From: Erigeron canadensis
Lineage: Eukaryota; Streptophyta; Magnoliopsida; Asterales; Asteraceae
Direction: 5' to 3'
Assembly: GCF_010389155.1 (NCBI RefSeq)
Contig: NC_057766.1
Span: 744,001-808,000, forward strand
DNA: 64,000 nt
Shown here piece after piece: positions 11,401-23,907 of this stretch. The position numbers were made by a program, and so were the translations under genes. Every line of letters begins with the position of its first letter. Position 1 is the first letter of the stretch. The notes beneath the pieces are model-generated. The model was given only the letters and a program-made list of their open reading frames with translations. It was not told where the DNA came from and made no database searches.

Positions 11401-13420
11401 GATGTATAGATTTCAGGCAGATGGTTTACTTGGCTCTCATCGTTCTCGCAATGAACATTATTCAGAATTGTTAGCAGATTGGAATGAAGAGTTTCCAGGT
11501 TTCTTTTAATCGTCAATTTATTCTTTAGCTTGTTGTGTAGTCTTCCTTGTGTAGATAAAATTAGAGGTGGATCTTTCAAGTCATCTACTTATGAGAGGTG
11601 ACCTATTTTCGTATGGATGGGTTACTTATAATCTCAAATGGGTCAGATATCTGATAGTCTGAAATAGAAAGGAAAGAAAAAAAATTAACAAAATAACTTA
11701 GGTAACATGTCAAATGGTCAAAGGGTATCAAAGTAGCCACTAGCCAGAGTGTATCTTTACTTTCTAGTTTCTATTGCGTAAATAAATCGTTGAAGATCTA
11801 GAATATTTTGTAATATTGGCTTACTAATCTGGTCAAATGCATTAATTATCTTTGAGAAATAGAAACAAGTGTTTTGGGTCAACCCACCCCTCCTCCGTGT
11901 ACTAAAAATGTGTGTCTCCTTTTTGACCTAAATCTGTTTTGATTGGTCACCAAATCCATTCCACACATCACTCCTGCTACCCAAGTGCCATATATTCTCT
12001 CTTTCAAATTTTGACTGCTAAAGTAATTTGCTATTTAGCCAAAACCTTAAAACGGTTGCTTGGTAAAATTCTCTATCACGCATAACATCATGTAAAACAC
12101 TGGAAGTAGTCTAGCATGTCTTGAAAATTCTAATGCAAGTTGATTTTATACAATAAGAAATATGTCACACGTACTTGCAATTTGTAATAACTGTAAATGA
12201 TACAGTCTGCTAGTTGGAAAAAGTATATGTTGGCCGTTACAATTATTTCTTCCTATGCTGGCTTCTGTCTTTTTAACGTTTCTCAATATCTTTTATAACG
12301 TTTTTATGATTCTCAATTTCAGTGCGCATTCGGAGAGCTGACATGAAATACGGGAATAAAAATCTTATCATTGATGAGACTAGGCGTGACACCTACAAGC
12401 AATTTCATCCGTCAACTTATGCTTCCGAGTCTTCGCTTTTGTCCAACTTTGGTGGCGAAAGGAAGCAATTGTTGGCGGTATGTTTTCTATTCTCGTATGT
12501 ATATCAGTTTTCAGCTACCTTAGCTGTATCTCGGTAGATATGTAGGAAACATAGTTTCGTTAGAAGGGAGTATCAAGTTTTGTATCAGCTTCATTTGTTT
12601 ACCTCTTCTATAGCTACCATTACATATGATTCTATTTTATTTCTCTCACAACGGACAACATCCTCTTTTTGAAAAATGCAACTATCTTGTTTATGGGAAC
12701 ATCTTAAGTTTATTTTGCCTATCTACCTGTCATCATTATCTAATATAACTGCCATTGATTTGGGTCCTTGATTCTTATTATTTTAATCTAAAAACACAAA
12801 GGGGGATTCAAGTTTCAACCCGAGACCTCAAATATCTTACCACCCACTTGTTTTACATAGGAGTTTTAATAGAACAGGAGTAAACCATCTCAAATATATT
12901 AACAATTTAACTTCTTATTCAGGTTGGTTTACATGCCGAGCATGGTTATGCTAGAAGTCTAGCTCGTTTTGCTGCAAACCTTGGCCCTGTTGTTTGGAAA
13001 ATTGCTTCAAAGAAAATTGAAAAGGCTTTGCCACCTGGAATGAAGTTTGCTCCTGGTGTCGTCGGTGAAAATGACACATCTCCTCCACCATCGTCATTTT
13101 TCCCTTCCGGGAACTTGCGACACATGCCCAGCTTGGTGAACGAGAGTCTTCCAGATAGATCGCAAACTTCAACCTCTTCAGTTCCAAAACCCCCCATTCT
13201 AAACCAACAGAAGGATGAGACTATTGAGCCTGACATTAGAATCGAGTTGTCATCACAGCAAGTTAAAAACGGGTTTGATATGAGTACATCTGCTGAAAAT
13301 GAGAAATTTGGTGAAGTGGATGCTAATTCCATAAAACCGACTTCTTGGCAGCAGGTATCGTTCCCGAACCCTAGACTGTCTATGGTTGCAGTTTCAGTTG
13401 ACATGAATGTAGTATCGTAG
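8469..13420 (+). CDS. Bromodomain/AT-hook protein, SWI/SNF BRD type
   Basis: Nine exons: 8469-8768, 9376-9412, 9487-9568, 9664-9709, 9798-9896, 10995-11063, 11156-11498, 12323-12477, 12923-13420; they close in phase to 542 aa. Residues 1-100 are basic with KKRKKLGRPSL and a poly-Gln tract. A bromodomain spans about 120-225: TPLPDKKLLLFILDRLQKKD, then LPDYHEIIKQPMDFGTVRSK, then NAMQYNSSDTIYF, where the Asn of YN (about 202) is the acetyl-lysine contact. AT-hook-like KRGRPPGKQ and KTPGRPPLD follow. The C-terminal half keeps a conserved block (FGGERKQLLAVGL, YARSLARFAANLGPVVWKIA). Architecture matches plant BRD1/BRD2/BRD13, nuclear subunits of BRM-type SWI/SNF complexes that read acetylated histones. 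The short exon 2 was chosen because ending it at 9412 leaves a 74-base intron; the alternative leaves only 23 bases. Introns hold (TA)n, (CT)n and (TTA)n tracts. Confidence 0.9.
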
Positions 13421-15142
13421 CCTGGTTCTGGACTGAGAATTTGGGCCGATTTAGCATTGCATCTCTAGTTTGGATACTGACCATTATTATTTTTGGCAGT
13501 GTAATGACGGTAGAGGAGACAAAATTTGACTAACAGATTGTCGTACCACAATTGCAGCACAAATTTTACTACGAGTGAAGAGCCGAGCCGAGCTAAAGTA
13601 GCCAGGTAATTCTATAGGGTAGGGATGATTCTGTACAGATCAAATATAGCTATCTTTGTAACACTGGACTCATATTAATCAGATTACGATGATAAACCTG
13701 TCTTAGAATAAGAAGAAAAAGAGGGGGTTGTATCGGGTTTTTGTTTTGGCTTTGTAAATTTATTTTTTTTAGAGAAAACAAACATATTTTGTAGTTGTTT
13801 ATTCACATTTTGGTGTTATTACATGTTATAAGAAGGTTGTATCCTGTTTTATGCGACTGCTTTAAGTCAATAGCACCATTTGGCATTTCTGCTGCTTTTG
13901 TACTAGTATCTCTATCACGTGATTGAAAATTTGAATGATATATGCTAGGGTTTATTATCAATTAAGCTTTTCTATTTATGACTCGTGCCAAAAGGGTTGG
14001 TTAGAGATAGCAACAGGGTGGAGATTAATGGGGATTTCATCTTCCATTTCCATCCCGGATACCGGCTCGCAATCTACAACCCATCACAGGTTGGAGTCAC
14101 ATCTCCATCCCCGTTTGCAACAGTTTACAAGGATCCGCGATCCCCAATGGGAAACAAGAATCCGTCTTTGAATTAGTTTATGGGATTGTTTAGATGTGTC
14201 TTAAAGGCACGCATAAAATGCAATTAATGTATCTAATATCCATCTAGAAAATTGAAAATTTTGCAATGTGTTCTTTAGTAAATTTGTTGTTGGTTTGGCC
14301 CGAGGTGTTTCCCCTTTATCTTGGAGGGCTGGTGGGGAATCTGTTCCCTGGTTGTCCCTCTTTTTCCTAGGTAACTTTTGGAGTTTATTTTAGGAGCTGA
14401 TATTTGTATCACGATAGTATGCAGTGAAGCTTGTACATTATGGTAGATTTATCAATTTATTTTTATTGCTCTTGTAGATAAAAATATTTACTTATTTAAT
14501 GCTTTTGCCTATAATATATCTGTTTAGTCAGCTTTCTATTAGGATAATATTTTAGAAAAGTATTTTAGTTGGTGATTTATTACGGTCCTAATATAACACA
14601 TAGGATAGCAATATCTATAAAAATAAAGATACTAGAAAAAGGAAAATGCAACCTTCATAATGGTAACTTGCTATACTCCTAGCAATTTCAAAAAGTTGGG
14701 GGTCAAATACGCACGTAACATATAAATCCGAACCACCAGATTGAGGATACGAAGTGGAATCAATCAACAGGGAATATGCCCTGGTCCATATGCTATAGCA
14801 GATTTTGTAGACGTGGCAGATATATATATTTTTTTAAAGTAGTAAATCTATTATTCTTCCGATTGAACAGGGATTTCATCTTGGCGAGACCATCTACCAA
14901 ATATAACTAATCTCTCATTGGCCGTCACATGTATGCTACTATGGTTGATATACAAATCTCCTATATCTATTTATATCTTTGATCAATTCACGTAGAATCT
15001 AAATATTACAAGAAAGTATAGACATGTTTAATTCATATAATGACATGTATAACGAAAGGAAAAAAAAAATACAAACATTCTGTTTGATTGAGCCTATATC
15101 CAAATTGATAAATTAAGTATACTCATCATTTATCAAATACTA
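13421..15142. other. 3' UTR then intergenic
   Basis: The first few hundred bases are probably the bromodomain gene's 3' UTR; AATAAG at about 13709 could serve as a weak poly(A) signal. Two overlapping open frames at 13935-14176 come from a GC-richer patch (TTTCCATCCCGGATACCGG) that looks like repeat debris rather than a gene. The rest is AT-rich with nothing supported. Confidence 0.35.
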
Positions 15143-15250
15143 CTAGACGAATACCCGCGCAATGCGCCGGTGTAGGCGGCGACGTGTCGGTGTAGGCGGC
15201 GACGTGTCGGTGGCGACTTGTAGTGCCAAAGCGGCGAGTAATATAGATAA
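15143..15250 (-). mobile_element. Helitron 3' end fragment
   Basis: On the minus strand the sequence reads GGCGCATTGCGCGGGTATTC then GTCTAG|T. It has a short GCGC...GCGC hairpin about a dozen bases before a CTAG terminus (15143-15146), the normal end of plant Helitrons. A 20-base unit containing GGCGGCGACGTGTCGGTG is tandemly doubled just inside (about 15168-15212). I could not find a convincing 5' end to the right, so the element is partial or its other end has decayed. Confidence 0.55.
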
Positions 15251-15775
15251 TTGATGTAAAATAATTAATGTGATTTAAGCTGGTAATTTAGTAGATAAAA
15301 GATGCATGTTATAATTGTTTTAAGAGATTAGATTTCAAAAATAGAATATATTAAGGGGTATTATTTCAATATGAGATTGATATGTATACGCAAGAAGATT
15401 ATTTTATGTCATTAATATATATTTTTATTATTGAATGAGAAACACGTTAGTATTTTAAACTTTTAATATTACAATTGTTATCGTATTATGAATCATTGCT
15501 TTTGTTTTATAGCTTAGACAAAATATTATATTTAATTATTTTTTTGATAATTTGATTTTAAATTAATGTTTTGAAAAATACATGAGATATATAGGTGACC
15601 ATGGGTTATGTTTTGTTAGTTGGATATCATTGTTAGATGACAACGTTGCAAAACAATTTAGAAACCACATGCACGATCATTCATATTAAACTTTTTAAAA
15701 ACGATTGCAACAAAGATAACAACTTTTTCACAGTCAATTCGGTACATGGGATCAAACGGTTCCTATCAATTTATC

Positions 15776-15813
<38 letters not shown>

Positions 15814-15818
15814 CTTTT
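15147..15818. other. AT-rich, ends in (TA)n tract
   Basis: After the Helitron end no gene is visible. A (TA)n tract of about 30 bp at 15781-15810 leads into TTTTCTTTT. This same word lies on the far side of the LINE insertion and is the probable target duplication. Confidence 0.4.
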
Positions 15819-16626
15819 TTTTAGAACGGTAATATTAAAATAAAAGGTCACCAGCAAATACTAGAGAGCCCAAAAATACAAGAGTACAAATAAATTACAA
15901 ATATAAGCCTCAAAGAACACGACAAAACTACGGAACAAAAAGAGGGCAATTAAGCCATTCAACCCAAGAAATTCGTTTCTTTTTGCATCTACACGAATAC
16001 CACATATAAGACTGGGTAAAAATGAGATCAAACAGGAACTCTTTGCGATTCATCCCGTTGTTGAAAACCTCTTCGTTTCTATATTTCCATATCGACCACC
16101 ATACACAATATATTATAGCCTCAATAATATCTTTCTTATCCTTGGATACATGCATGTCATCGATATAAATGATGATATGAGTAGGCCCTTGCAAAGGAAT
16201 AGGCGCAATTTGGAGCCATTTAGTAACTAAACTCCATAATCTTGAAGCAACCGCACATTGTCCAAAAATATGATTGCAAGTTTCTATAGAGTTTCCACAT
16301 AATGGACAAAGAGAAGATGGAATATCCACCCCTTTATTAACCAAATTAATACGGGTGGGAATTCTATTTATGAGGATTCTCCATACAAGAACATTGACCT
16401 TGCGAGGTACCAACTTACTCCATCTAGTCACTCCGTGAATATTAGTCACTAAAGTCTCATCAATCGCATCACAAATGCCTTTCACAGTAAACTCTTTCAT
16501 GCTTTGATTAGAAAATACCCATTTATCTACATCATCATTAAGAACAGTAGTAGATACCAAATATGTAAGCTGAACCAACTCGCTAGCTTCTACCCCACCT
16601 CGAACTTGTCTTCTCCAGTTAGGAAC
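15819..16626 (-). mobile_element. 5'-truncated LINE (non-LTR retrotransposon)
   Basis: The insertion carries only the 3' end of a LINE: a coding tail, about 85 bases of 3' UTR (15843-15927) and a short A-tail, which reads as T-run at 15815-15822 on the + strand. Both sides share (TA)n followed by TTTTCTTTT (ending near 15818 on the left; 16629-16649 on the right). This is a target duplication of about 20 bases, as target-primed reverse transcription leaves. The break on the 5' side at about 16626 is inside the coding region, the usual result of incomplete reverse transcription. Confidence 0.75.
15928..16626 (-). pseudogene. LINE reverse transcriptase C-terminus (zf-RVT)
   Basis: This is the C-terminal piece of a non-LTR retrotransposon polyprotein. 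The open frame has an internal Met at 16578 and extends upstream without a stop to the truncation (NWRRQVRGGVEASELVQL). It holds the reverse-transcriptase zinc-binding domain: KWVFSNQSMKEFTVKG, then WSKLVPRKVNVLVWRILINR, then LCPLCGN...CNHIFGQC with the Cys-Cys-His-Cys set, then VWWSIWKYRNEEVFNN and finally ISWVEWLNCPLFVP before the stop. Endonuclease and polymerase domains are missing, so it cannot move itself. The remaining frame has no stop or shift, which points to a fairly recent insertion. Confidence 0.85.
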
Positions 16627-16649
16627 TATATATATATATATTTTCTTTT

Positions 16650-19140
16650 AAGATCCAAAACCAGCTTTTGGTACACAATACTCCATTATTTTGTTGTTCA
16701 GCCACTATACATGGAATGGAATATATAATTTTTACAATCAACTTTTGTTCGAAAAATCTATGAATTTTTGTTTGATAGAAAAACTTGTTCGGGCTGATCC
16801 TAGTCACCGGTAGTCAACTGTTGGACGACACCGAAATGGCGCCGACATTGGTGATAGACAAATATACATGCATATATTTTATTATTTATCTTTATGACTT
16901 TCCCTTCATTGTTCATTTTTACTAGAATTGATTATATTCGTATATTTAGCTTTATAAATTAATTACATATATGAAATGCATGATAGTAATGAGTAACAAT
17001 GTGATTTTTGAGAAAGAAACTGATGTCCGATATATGCATAAAAGATGTTGTCATATATATTCTATTATTGATGTTGATTATTGATTTAAAATATACTACG
17101 GAGTATATAGCTAGAGTACTATATGCACAATGTTGGGACATGGACATGGACATGTAATAGGTCATCTTATACGCACACAGTGACACACGTGTGTGCCTAG
17201 GTGAGAATTTACTTGGTACACTATTAACCTAATAAACAAATTTAATTGAATTTTGGTAAACTATAGTCATTGCCTTTGAATTTTAATTTTTTTTTTATAT
17301 ATATATGTATTAGTTTGCTCTCTGTTACTTTCATAGGAAAGCATGACTTGTTATCTTGATATATTATTATTATCTTGATATATTATACTACAACTACTTT
17401 AGTCAGAAGTCTATATTGCCACCAATCTCCCTTGCAATCACTCTATTTTTGGTATAGAAATCTTTATAATGTTTTACTGTACTTTATACTTGGTCAAATA
17501 CTTGCCTTTCACGACTACGGAATATATATTTTACATACGATCAGGCATTTAGACCCCATCTCAAGATATTTTAAGATTGATTTTTCTTATAAAATATTTA
17601 TTATGTACGGAGTAAAATAATTGGAGACAAATCAATAGGTTGCAATACAATAGTTTTTGGGTTGATTTATGGTAGCCATCGTATTGAGATTGATTGATTG
17701 TCCTTATCATCTAAATCTTTTGACCGTGATGATGCATGTAGATAATTTATAAATTGGTTAAAAGTTTTTTTTTTATAAGATAATCTAGAGCCCCCATCAT
17801 ATGTATTTGATTTATACTGAAAAATATAGATGAACAAAAAATGAAATCTCAAAAAAATTTGTAAATGTATCATATTCAATTATGATAAATATGATTCTTA
17901 AAATAATTGACCCTAAAAATATGGGCCTTTCCTCTTTACAATGATACGTTAATCTTGTGATTGAGGGTCTTTCCTTATAACCATCCAGTTAATCACATTT
18001 GAATACATTAAATAGTATGATTCAATATACGTTTGGTATCATTTATTGTGATATATTCATTATCTTAAGAAATAATTTTATCACTTGTTAAATTAATATT
18101 CAATATTTATTTACGAGCATAGAATTATATTCTTTAGTACCACGAGTGCTAAATACAGTTTAGATGGCTTATACATGACCGTGTTAGTATAAACTTTGTT
18201 TCGTAAACATATGAAACTTTTACCCCAATTATTGAAAAAGAAAAGAGAATTTGTTGTCAACCTATCAAGCGTCTAGCTAATACTTAGTATTATAAGAGTG
18301 CTTTAAAATAGCCCATATTACCCTATATTTGGGTATTCAATTATTATTTGACGGATTATACTTTAGTATTAAATGAAATTTATCGAGTTTAAAAATATTT
18401 GGAAAAAAATGGTTATCATTTAAAAACCATATTTATAAATAGTATCGAATATTTTCATATTATTTTGCATCTCATGAATAGCAAAAGACTTTATCCTCTG
18501 GGTTATATATTCTATAAAAATCATATCGAATCATACATGGTGCAAAATAAAGAATCTTTGATAAGGATATATTTCATACATAATCTCCTTTACAATTGGT
18601 TTCTGAAAGAGAACTTAATTCATCCCACCTAAAAATTAATGGTTGCGTTGTATATGTATCAATACCATCACTGGTCATACAAAAAATACTGAAATGCATC
18701 ACAAACATTAAATCTTGACCCCAAACTGGTCATATATGAAGTCCTAAACATATTTATAAATTACTAGATGCATTTACATATACAAATAGTGTCAAAAAGT
18801 CACATATACCAGCATCAAATGTACTTGCTCATAATGTGAGAGGCCAATTGATTCCAGATATAAAAAAAAATTCCACGAAAAGAAATGAGCAAAAACATAG
18901 TTGGTAAAATCCAACATTAATGAAACCTCTATAGAGTTATATATTCCAAGGACATACACGATACCAGAGGAAAACATAATTCTTGATGAAATAACGGTTC
19001 TAAAATGAAAATGAGATCTCAATAATTATATACATAATAGTGCACTTTGGAACCTGACTACACATGCACGTTGACAATATATATTTTCATATGCTATAGC
19101 AACAAACGTAATAAATACGTTTATAAAACTCCGGATATAT
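16650..19140. other. AT-rich intergenic, nothing recognised
   Basis: About 2.5 kb with only short, biased open frames on both strands and scattered TATA-rich stretches. I see no gene, RNA or paired transposon ends. Confidence 0.4.
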
Positions 19141-19149
19141 GCATGCACA

Positions 19150-20422
19150 GAGATGATTGGCCCCAAATGGCAAAAAAAGCCATTAAATTCGCTAAAAAGG
19201 TGAAGTATCTTTCGGACCTATAGGTCGCACACCCATAGACGTCGAACCAGTAGGTTATAAATGGGTGATTGAAGTAAAAAAATGAGATTATATAAGGCAC
19301 GATTAGTTGCACAAAGTTTCTCTCAAATCTCGGGCAATGAGGAAACATATTCCCTCGTAATATATGCAATAATAAATAGATTTTAATCGGTCTTACAATC
19401 TTTGAAGGACTTCATATGAAACTAATAAATGTCGTTACTACATATTTATACGGGAATGTGGAAATGACATCTAAATAAAATCACTTTAGGCTTAATATTG
19501 CCTAAAACATTGAATTTAACACCACGAGATATTTGTGCTATAAGACAACAAAGATCATTATATTGTCTTAAATAATAAAGTCAAATATGGTACGATCGAC
19601 TCATTGAATATCTCGTAAATGTTTAGATAGACTTTAGACATATAAACATGCCTTAGAAGTGCATAAGCTCATGCTTTGATTTAGTTCGAACATGTATTCT
19701 TAACTGACAGTAGTATGGCTATTTTGGATTTGAGTTGAAACATGAAAAAGGTCTATGTAGTCAATATTTTGATGATAAATCACATACTAGATACATGTGA
19801 AATTGAATCAATCAAGAAGACCCTGAAGACCAATTATGAAGACAACGCTGCATGCATAACTCAGATCAGAGCTCACTACACCAAAGGTTAGAGACTAAGG
19901 CACATCTTAACAAGATTCTTTTCAACTTATGATCTACAAAGAAATGGGAGTGATGTATAAAAGCCAAGTCAAGTTATAATCTCACTAACCTATCTACAAA
20001 GTCCTTACATGATAGCAGCTTCAAGCAGTTGTCACTACAAGATCAGACTTCAAAGATTGAAAGACGCATGTTGAATTGAGGGGGAGCATCATACACGTTG
20101 CACTCTTTTTCCCTTAACTAAGTTTTATCCCATTGGGTTTCTTAGTAAGGTTTTTAATGAGGCAATATAACATCTGGTGTATAATGTGTAGTAATATATA
20201 TTTGAGGGGAGTGTTATATACAAAAATATATATATATATATATATATATCATGTGTGTTTACTATTATACCCTTGTACTAGTCTATATAAGGGGCTTAAC
20301 CCTAACTCTTATAATACATATACAATATGCAATTCTCTCTGCCTCCATTTTCTTCCTTTTATCTTCTATTATTATTGTTAATTGTTGTTATCATTGTTGA
20401 TCAAAGATCATTATTTCTAACA
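19150..20422 (+). mobile_element. Ty1/copia remnant with 3' LTR
   Basis: A badly decayed copia element. The reverse transcriptase start can be read as FGPIGRTPIDVEPVGYKWVI (about 19211-19275), followed in shifting frames by the pieces expected next, such as RLVAQ-like (TKARLV, LHKVS) and IFEGLHMK. Stops and frameshifts are everywhere and most of the polymerase and RNase H has been lost. From about 19800 the sequence is non-coding, leading to a polypurine tract, GAGGGGAG (20204-20211), then a short LTR. No 5' LTR or gag is visible to the left, so the element is truncated. Confidence 0.65.
20212..20422 (+). repeat. Copia 3' LTR, 211 bp
   Basis: It begins TGTTATATAC directly after the purine tract GAGGGGAG and ends TTTCTAACA, so the termini are TGTTA...TAACA. 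It contains a (TA)n tract (20224-20249) and a TATA-like CTATATAAGGGG (20282-20293), as in short copia LTRs with their own promoter. Confidence 0.65.
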
Positions 20423-22608
20423 ATATTTATTTTTTTATGATATATAATTAATGGAATAGTTATCTCCAATTAGATAGATGATCGACGTTTTTTATATAAT
20501 TATAAGTCAATAAAAGTCAAAATTGAGAATTTAAAGAAATCAAGAGACATGATTGATTAATAAGTTATTAGAGCAACTGTGTTTTAGTATAATAAAATAT
20601 GTTTAGTTAGAGTTTTAAAAATTTCATAATCACATCAAATCGGAACTTGTAAGCATAGTAGATGACGACAAATAGCCTTGTGATTTTAAATCGTAAACTC
20701 AAATTTTTGAAGTCTTCATGTTAATAACTTATTATAAGTAATATAAGTAATAGAAGTTGAATAATTGAGAAAGAAAAAAAGACAATTTGTTAATAAGAAA
20801 ATGATCAATCAAATAAGGTTATAATGTTTTTTGTATTAATAAGCCAAGATTTAGAGTTTAATTATAAGTCTAATAAGAAAATTGAAACTATATATAGTAA
20901 AAAAAGCTAATTTAAAAAAATAAATAAATTAAAAGTATATGTGTCGATCAAGTATTACGCTACATGTCGTTTTAAGAACATCTCAATCCTGGAATGTGAT
21001 ATTATCAGGATACAACTTTTATTTTGTTTTTGATAAATTTAAAGTAATGAACCATCGGCGATTAGTCTAGTGATTGAAAAGTTTTCAAGATACGACTTTT
21101 ATTTTTGTTTCGACAACTTCAAATTATGAATCATCACCGATTAATAGTGTTATATTTTTACTCCCAGACCGGGGTTTAGAATTTGGCACAGTATAACGAA
21201 AATTTTTTTACTAAAAAAAATATATTGTTTTATTGAAAAAGAAAATATTAAGTAAATTCTTGAAGTTAGAAAATAGTCGAAGTTAGGAAACCGACTTAAG
21301 AAATGTAAAAGTCCGTGTTAAATAAGTCAAAAAAGAGAAATAAAATGGTTGGTTGGAATAAGCTATCATACTCTGCGTACTATTATATGAATAGTACTCG
21401 ATATAATATAATATTTCATTTTATCTTCATATTTACCTTTTTGATGCATATGGATATAATAACATATAATTATTATTATACGAAGAAAAAAAGAAAAAAT
21501 AAAACCCCGACCGGTTTCGTCTCATTTTATCTTTTGGGTTTTCTGATGATCTTCTAATTACTATTATTAACCAGAAGAATTACCTCCTTTCGCGGTTAGT
21601 TTCTTCTTCTTCTTCCTCATCTCATTCTCTTTTTCTTCTTTTCTTTTTCAGTATTATTCTAATAGATTTTTACTGTTTCCCTTAGTAATTAATATTATAT
21701 CATTACTAGTTATTTCCCAATTTTTTTGTATTTATTGATTGATGATTTTTATCTTCAAGTTTTTGAATTTTTTAATTATTAATGTATGCATTAAGAAGTA
21801 TGTAATTTGGCTAATACTCTGAGCTTTGAAGTTCATTAATTAACAACCCCTATTGAATGTTTGCATATATAATACTCATATATATATATATATATATATA
21901 TATGAGCTATGAATGAATGCTAGTATATATATCATAATAAGTCAGATTATTGGGAAGAATTGTTGACGGTTAATAGGACGACCGACCGTGCTCCAGCCCA
22001 CCCCATAGACAATAACTAACTAAGATACCCCTTTAGACTTAGTGAACTTGGAAATGCCAAAATGAGCTTAGAAATGCAAACGTTTTGGGTCGAGAACTGT
22101 ATACGACGTTATTTATTCCCCTGCCCGTAACGAACTAGGATACCCTTTAGATATGAGGCAAGTAGTGAATACTAATTGTTTTGTATTTTGCGGGTTTTTT
22201 GGTGCAAGTTCGTCCTGGATTATTGTTGCAATCATTACAAGATGTTTGGTGCATTAGTTTTGTTCCATTAGGTTTTTTGATTTTTGTTTCATGAAGGAGT
22301 GTTTCAGATGTTTTGCTAGGGTTAAAGACTCATGAAACTAGATGTACAGTCAACACGGGCTTTTCTTTCTCTGTATCTTCCTTTTTTTTTTTTTAATAGA
22401 TTGTAGTTTGCTTATCAATTAAAATTTGCATCTTTCTTATCGTTTTTAATTTGCACCTGACAATTGGCAATTATTATGTAAAGTTCTCATTTCTATTATT
22501 CTTGCTATATGTAGATTTTTTGTCACTGGATGATTGCCAGAAAACGTGAATGACTGCAAGCTTTACTATTTCGTAGCAATTTTTGGTGTTGCAACTTCTG
22601 TATCATAA
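20423..22608. other. Intergenic and probable PLA2 promoter/leader
   Basis: Mostly AT-rich. The CT-rich leader TTTCTTCTTCTTCTTCCTC at about 21599-21620, preceded by TATA-like ATATAATATAATA at 21401-21413, suggests that transcription of the phospholipase gene starts near 21550 and that the roughly 1 kb up to the ATG contains a 5' UTR intron. A (TA)n tract lies at 21877-21902. No other gene is supported. Confidence 0.35.
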
Positions 22609-23907
22609 ATGTATTCAAACAAGGTGGATTTGCCAACATCTCTTGAAAAATCAACTCACCAGCCAGATCTTGATATCAAGATTTGGGGATGGTCACTTAT
22701 TTCAGTTTTTCCGTGGGCCATTAACGCCAAGGAGAAAATTAAAATGCCTGCTTTTTTTAACAAAAAACTGAAGAACCACGCACGGCAGTCTCGATTTCGT
22801 AAATTTTCTGAACCTGGTATGAGTTACGCCACAGTTCGTTTCAGGCCTTATGTTTCCAAAGTTCCATGGCATACAGGTCCAAGAGCGTTTCTGTCTCAGT
22901 TCTTTCCAAGATATGGGCATTACTGTGGACCAAACTGGTCAAGTGGGAAAGATGGAGGATCTCCACTTTGGGACAAACGTCCTATTGATTGGCTAGACTA
23001 TTGTTGTTATTGTCATGACATGGGGTATGATACCCATGATCAAGCTGAGCTTCTCAAGGCAGATTTAGCATTTCTCGAGTGCTTGGAGAGGCCTCATATG
23101 GCTACAAAAGGGGATATTCGTGTCGCTAATCTCTACAAGACAATGTGTTTATCAGGTATATGTTGCTTCCTTTGCCACCTGCATGTTTCACTGAGAAGAT
23201 GTCACAGTTTGACTAGCTTTTTCAGGTCAAATCGGCCATTTCATATATAAATAGTTAATACTCTCTTTTTACCTGGAGTAACTGATCTTAGTTGCGGCAT
23301 ATTAGGAAATTTGGTATACTGAAAAGTGCTCAAACAAACGCCACATTTCATCTAGAAAGTTTTTGTCCAAACTTAAATGATACCTCATAAGTAATGATTG
23401 CAAAATGTTACTATGGTAGTATGATTTGCTGCAAAATATTCTTCCATTTTGTCATTACTGCCTAGTTTACGATGCACTTGATTTGGAGTACCATATGTTA
23501 CAGTTAAAATATGGTCCCATGATGATTGTGAAGTTGACTTGTAAATAGTTGAAAATGGTTGACTTGACTATTTATCAAAATATAAGATATCCAACAAGAA
23601 CATCATTGAAACTTTGAAACTACCAAAATAATAATTTCAGCTTGTTTGTGAAAATTATCATGCACAGCCAAGTAATTTAATCTAGAGGCTTTGTGAAGAA
23701 GGAAATGTGTGGACTATTTCGAATTATGTCGTGACTAAAAGTTACATGTTATGAGTAATCTATCATCTCTGAATCTCTGATGCAGGTCTGAGGAGCATAC
23801 TCATACCATACAGGCAGCATTTGGTGAAAATAAACTCAGGTCAGTTATATCTTTCTTTCGGATGGCTTAGCAATATGAAGTGGAAAGGATGGAATGCTCA
23901 GAAGTAG
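22609..23907 (+). CDS. Phospholipase A2-like protein
   Basis: Two exons (22609-23155 and 23786-23907) give 222 aa; a TAA codon directly precedes the ATG in frame and fixes the start. Residues 1-50 are polar with no clear signal peptide. The PLA2 core is present: a calcium-loop-like RYGHYCGPNWSSGKDGG (about 102-118), then DWLDYCCYCHDMGYDTHDQA, where His136 and Asp137 form the His-Asp pair that in secreted PLA2s activates water to cut the sn-2 ester of phospholipids. The domain matches the less-studied plant PLA2 family protein type (I recall Arabidopsis At4g29070), not the small secreted plant PLA2s with twelve Cys. It has few Cys outside the active site, so the usual disulfide net is absent and cytosolic or plastid action is possible. 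Activity is inferred. Confidence 0.8.

Noticed and set aside
13935..14176. Two overlapping + strand open frames
   Set aside because: Repeat-like patch; both frames are open because of composition and neither shows domain features.
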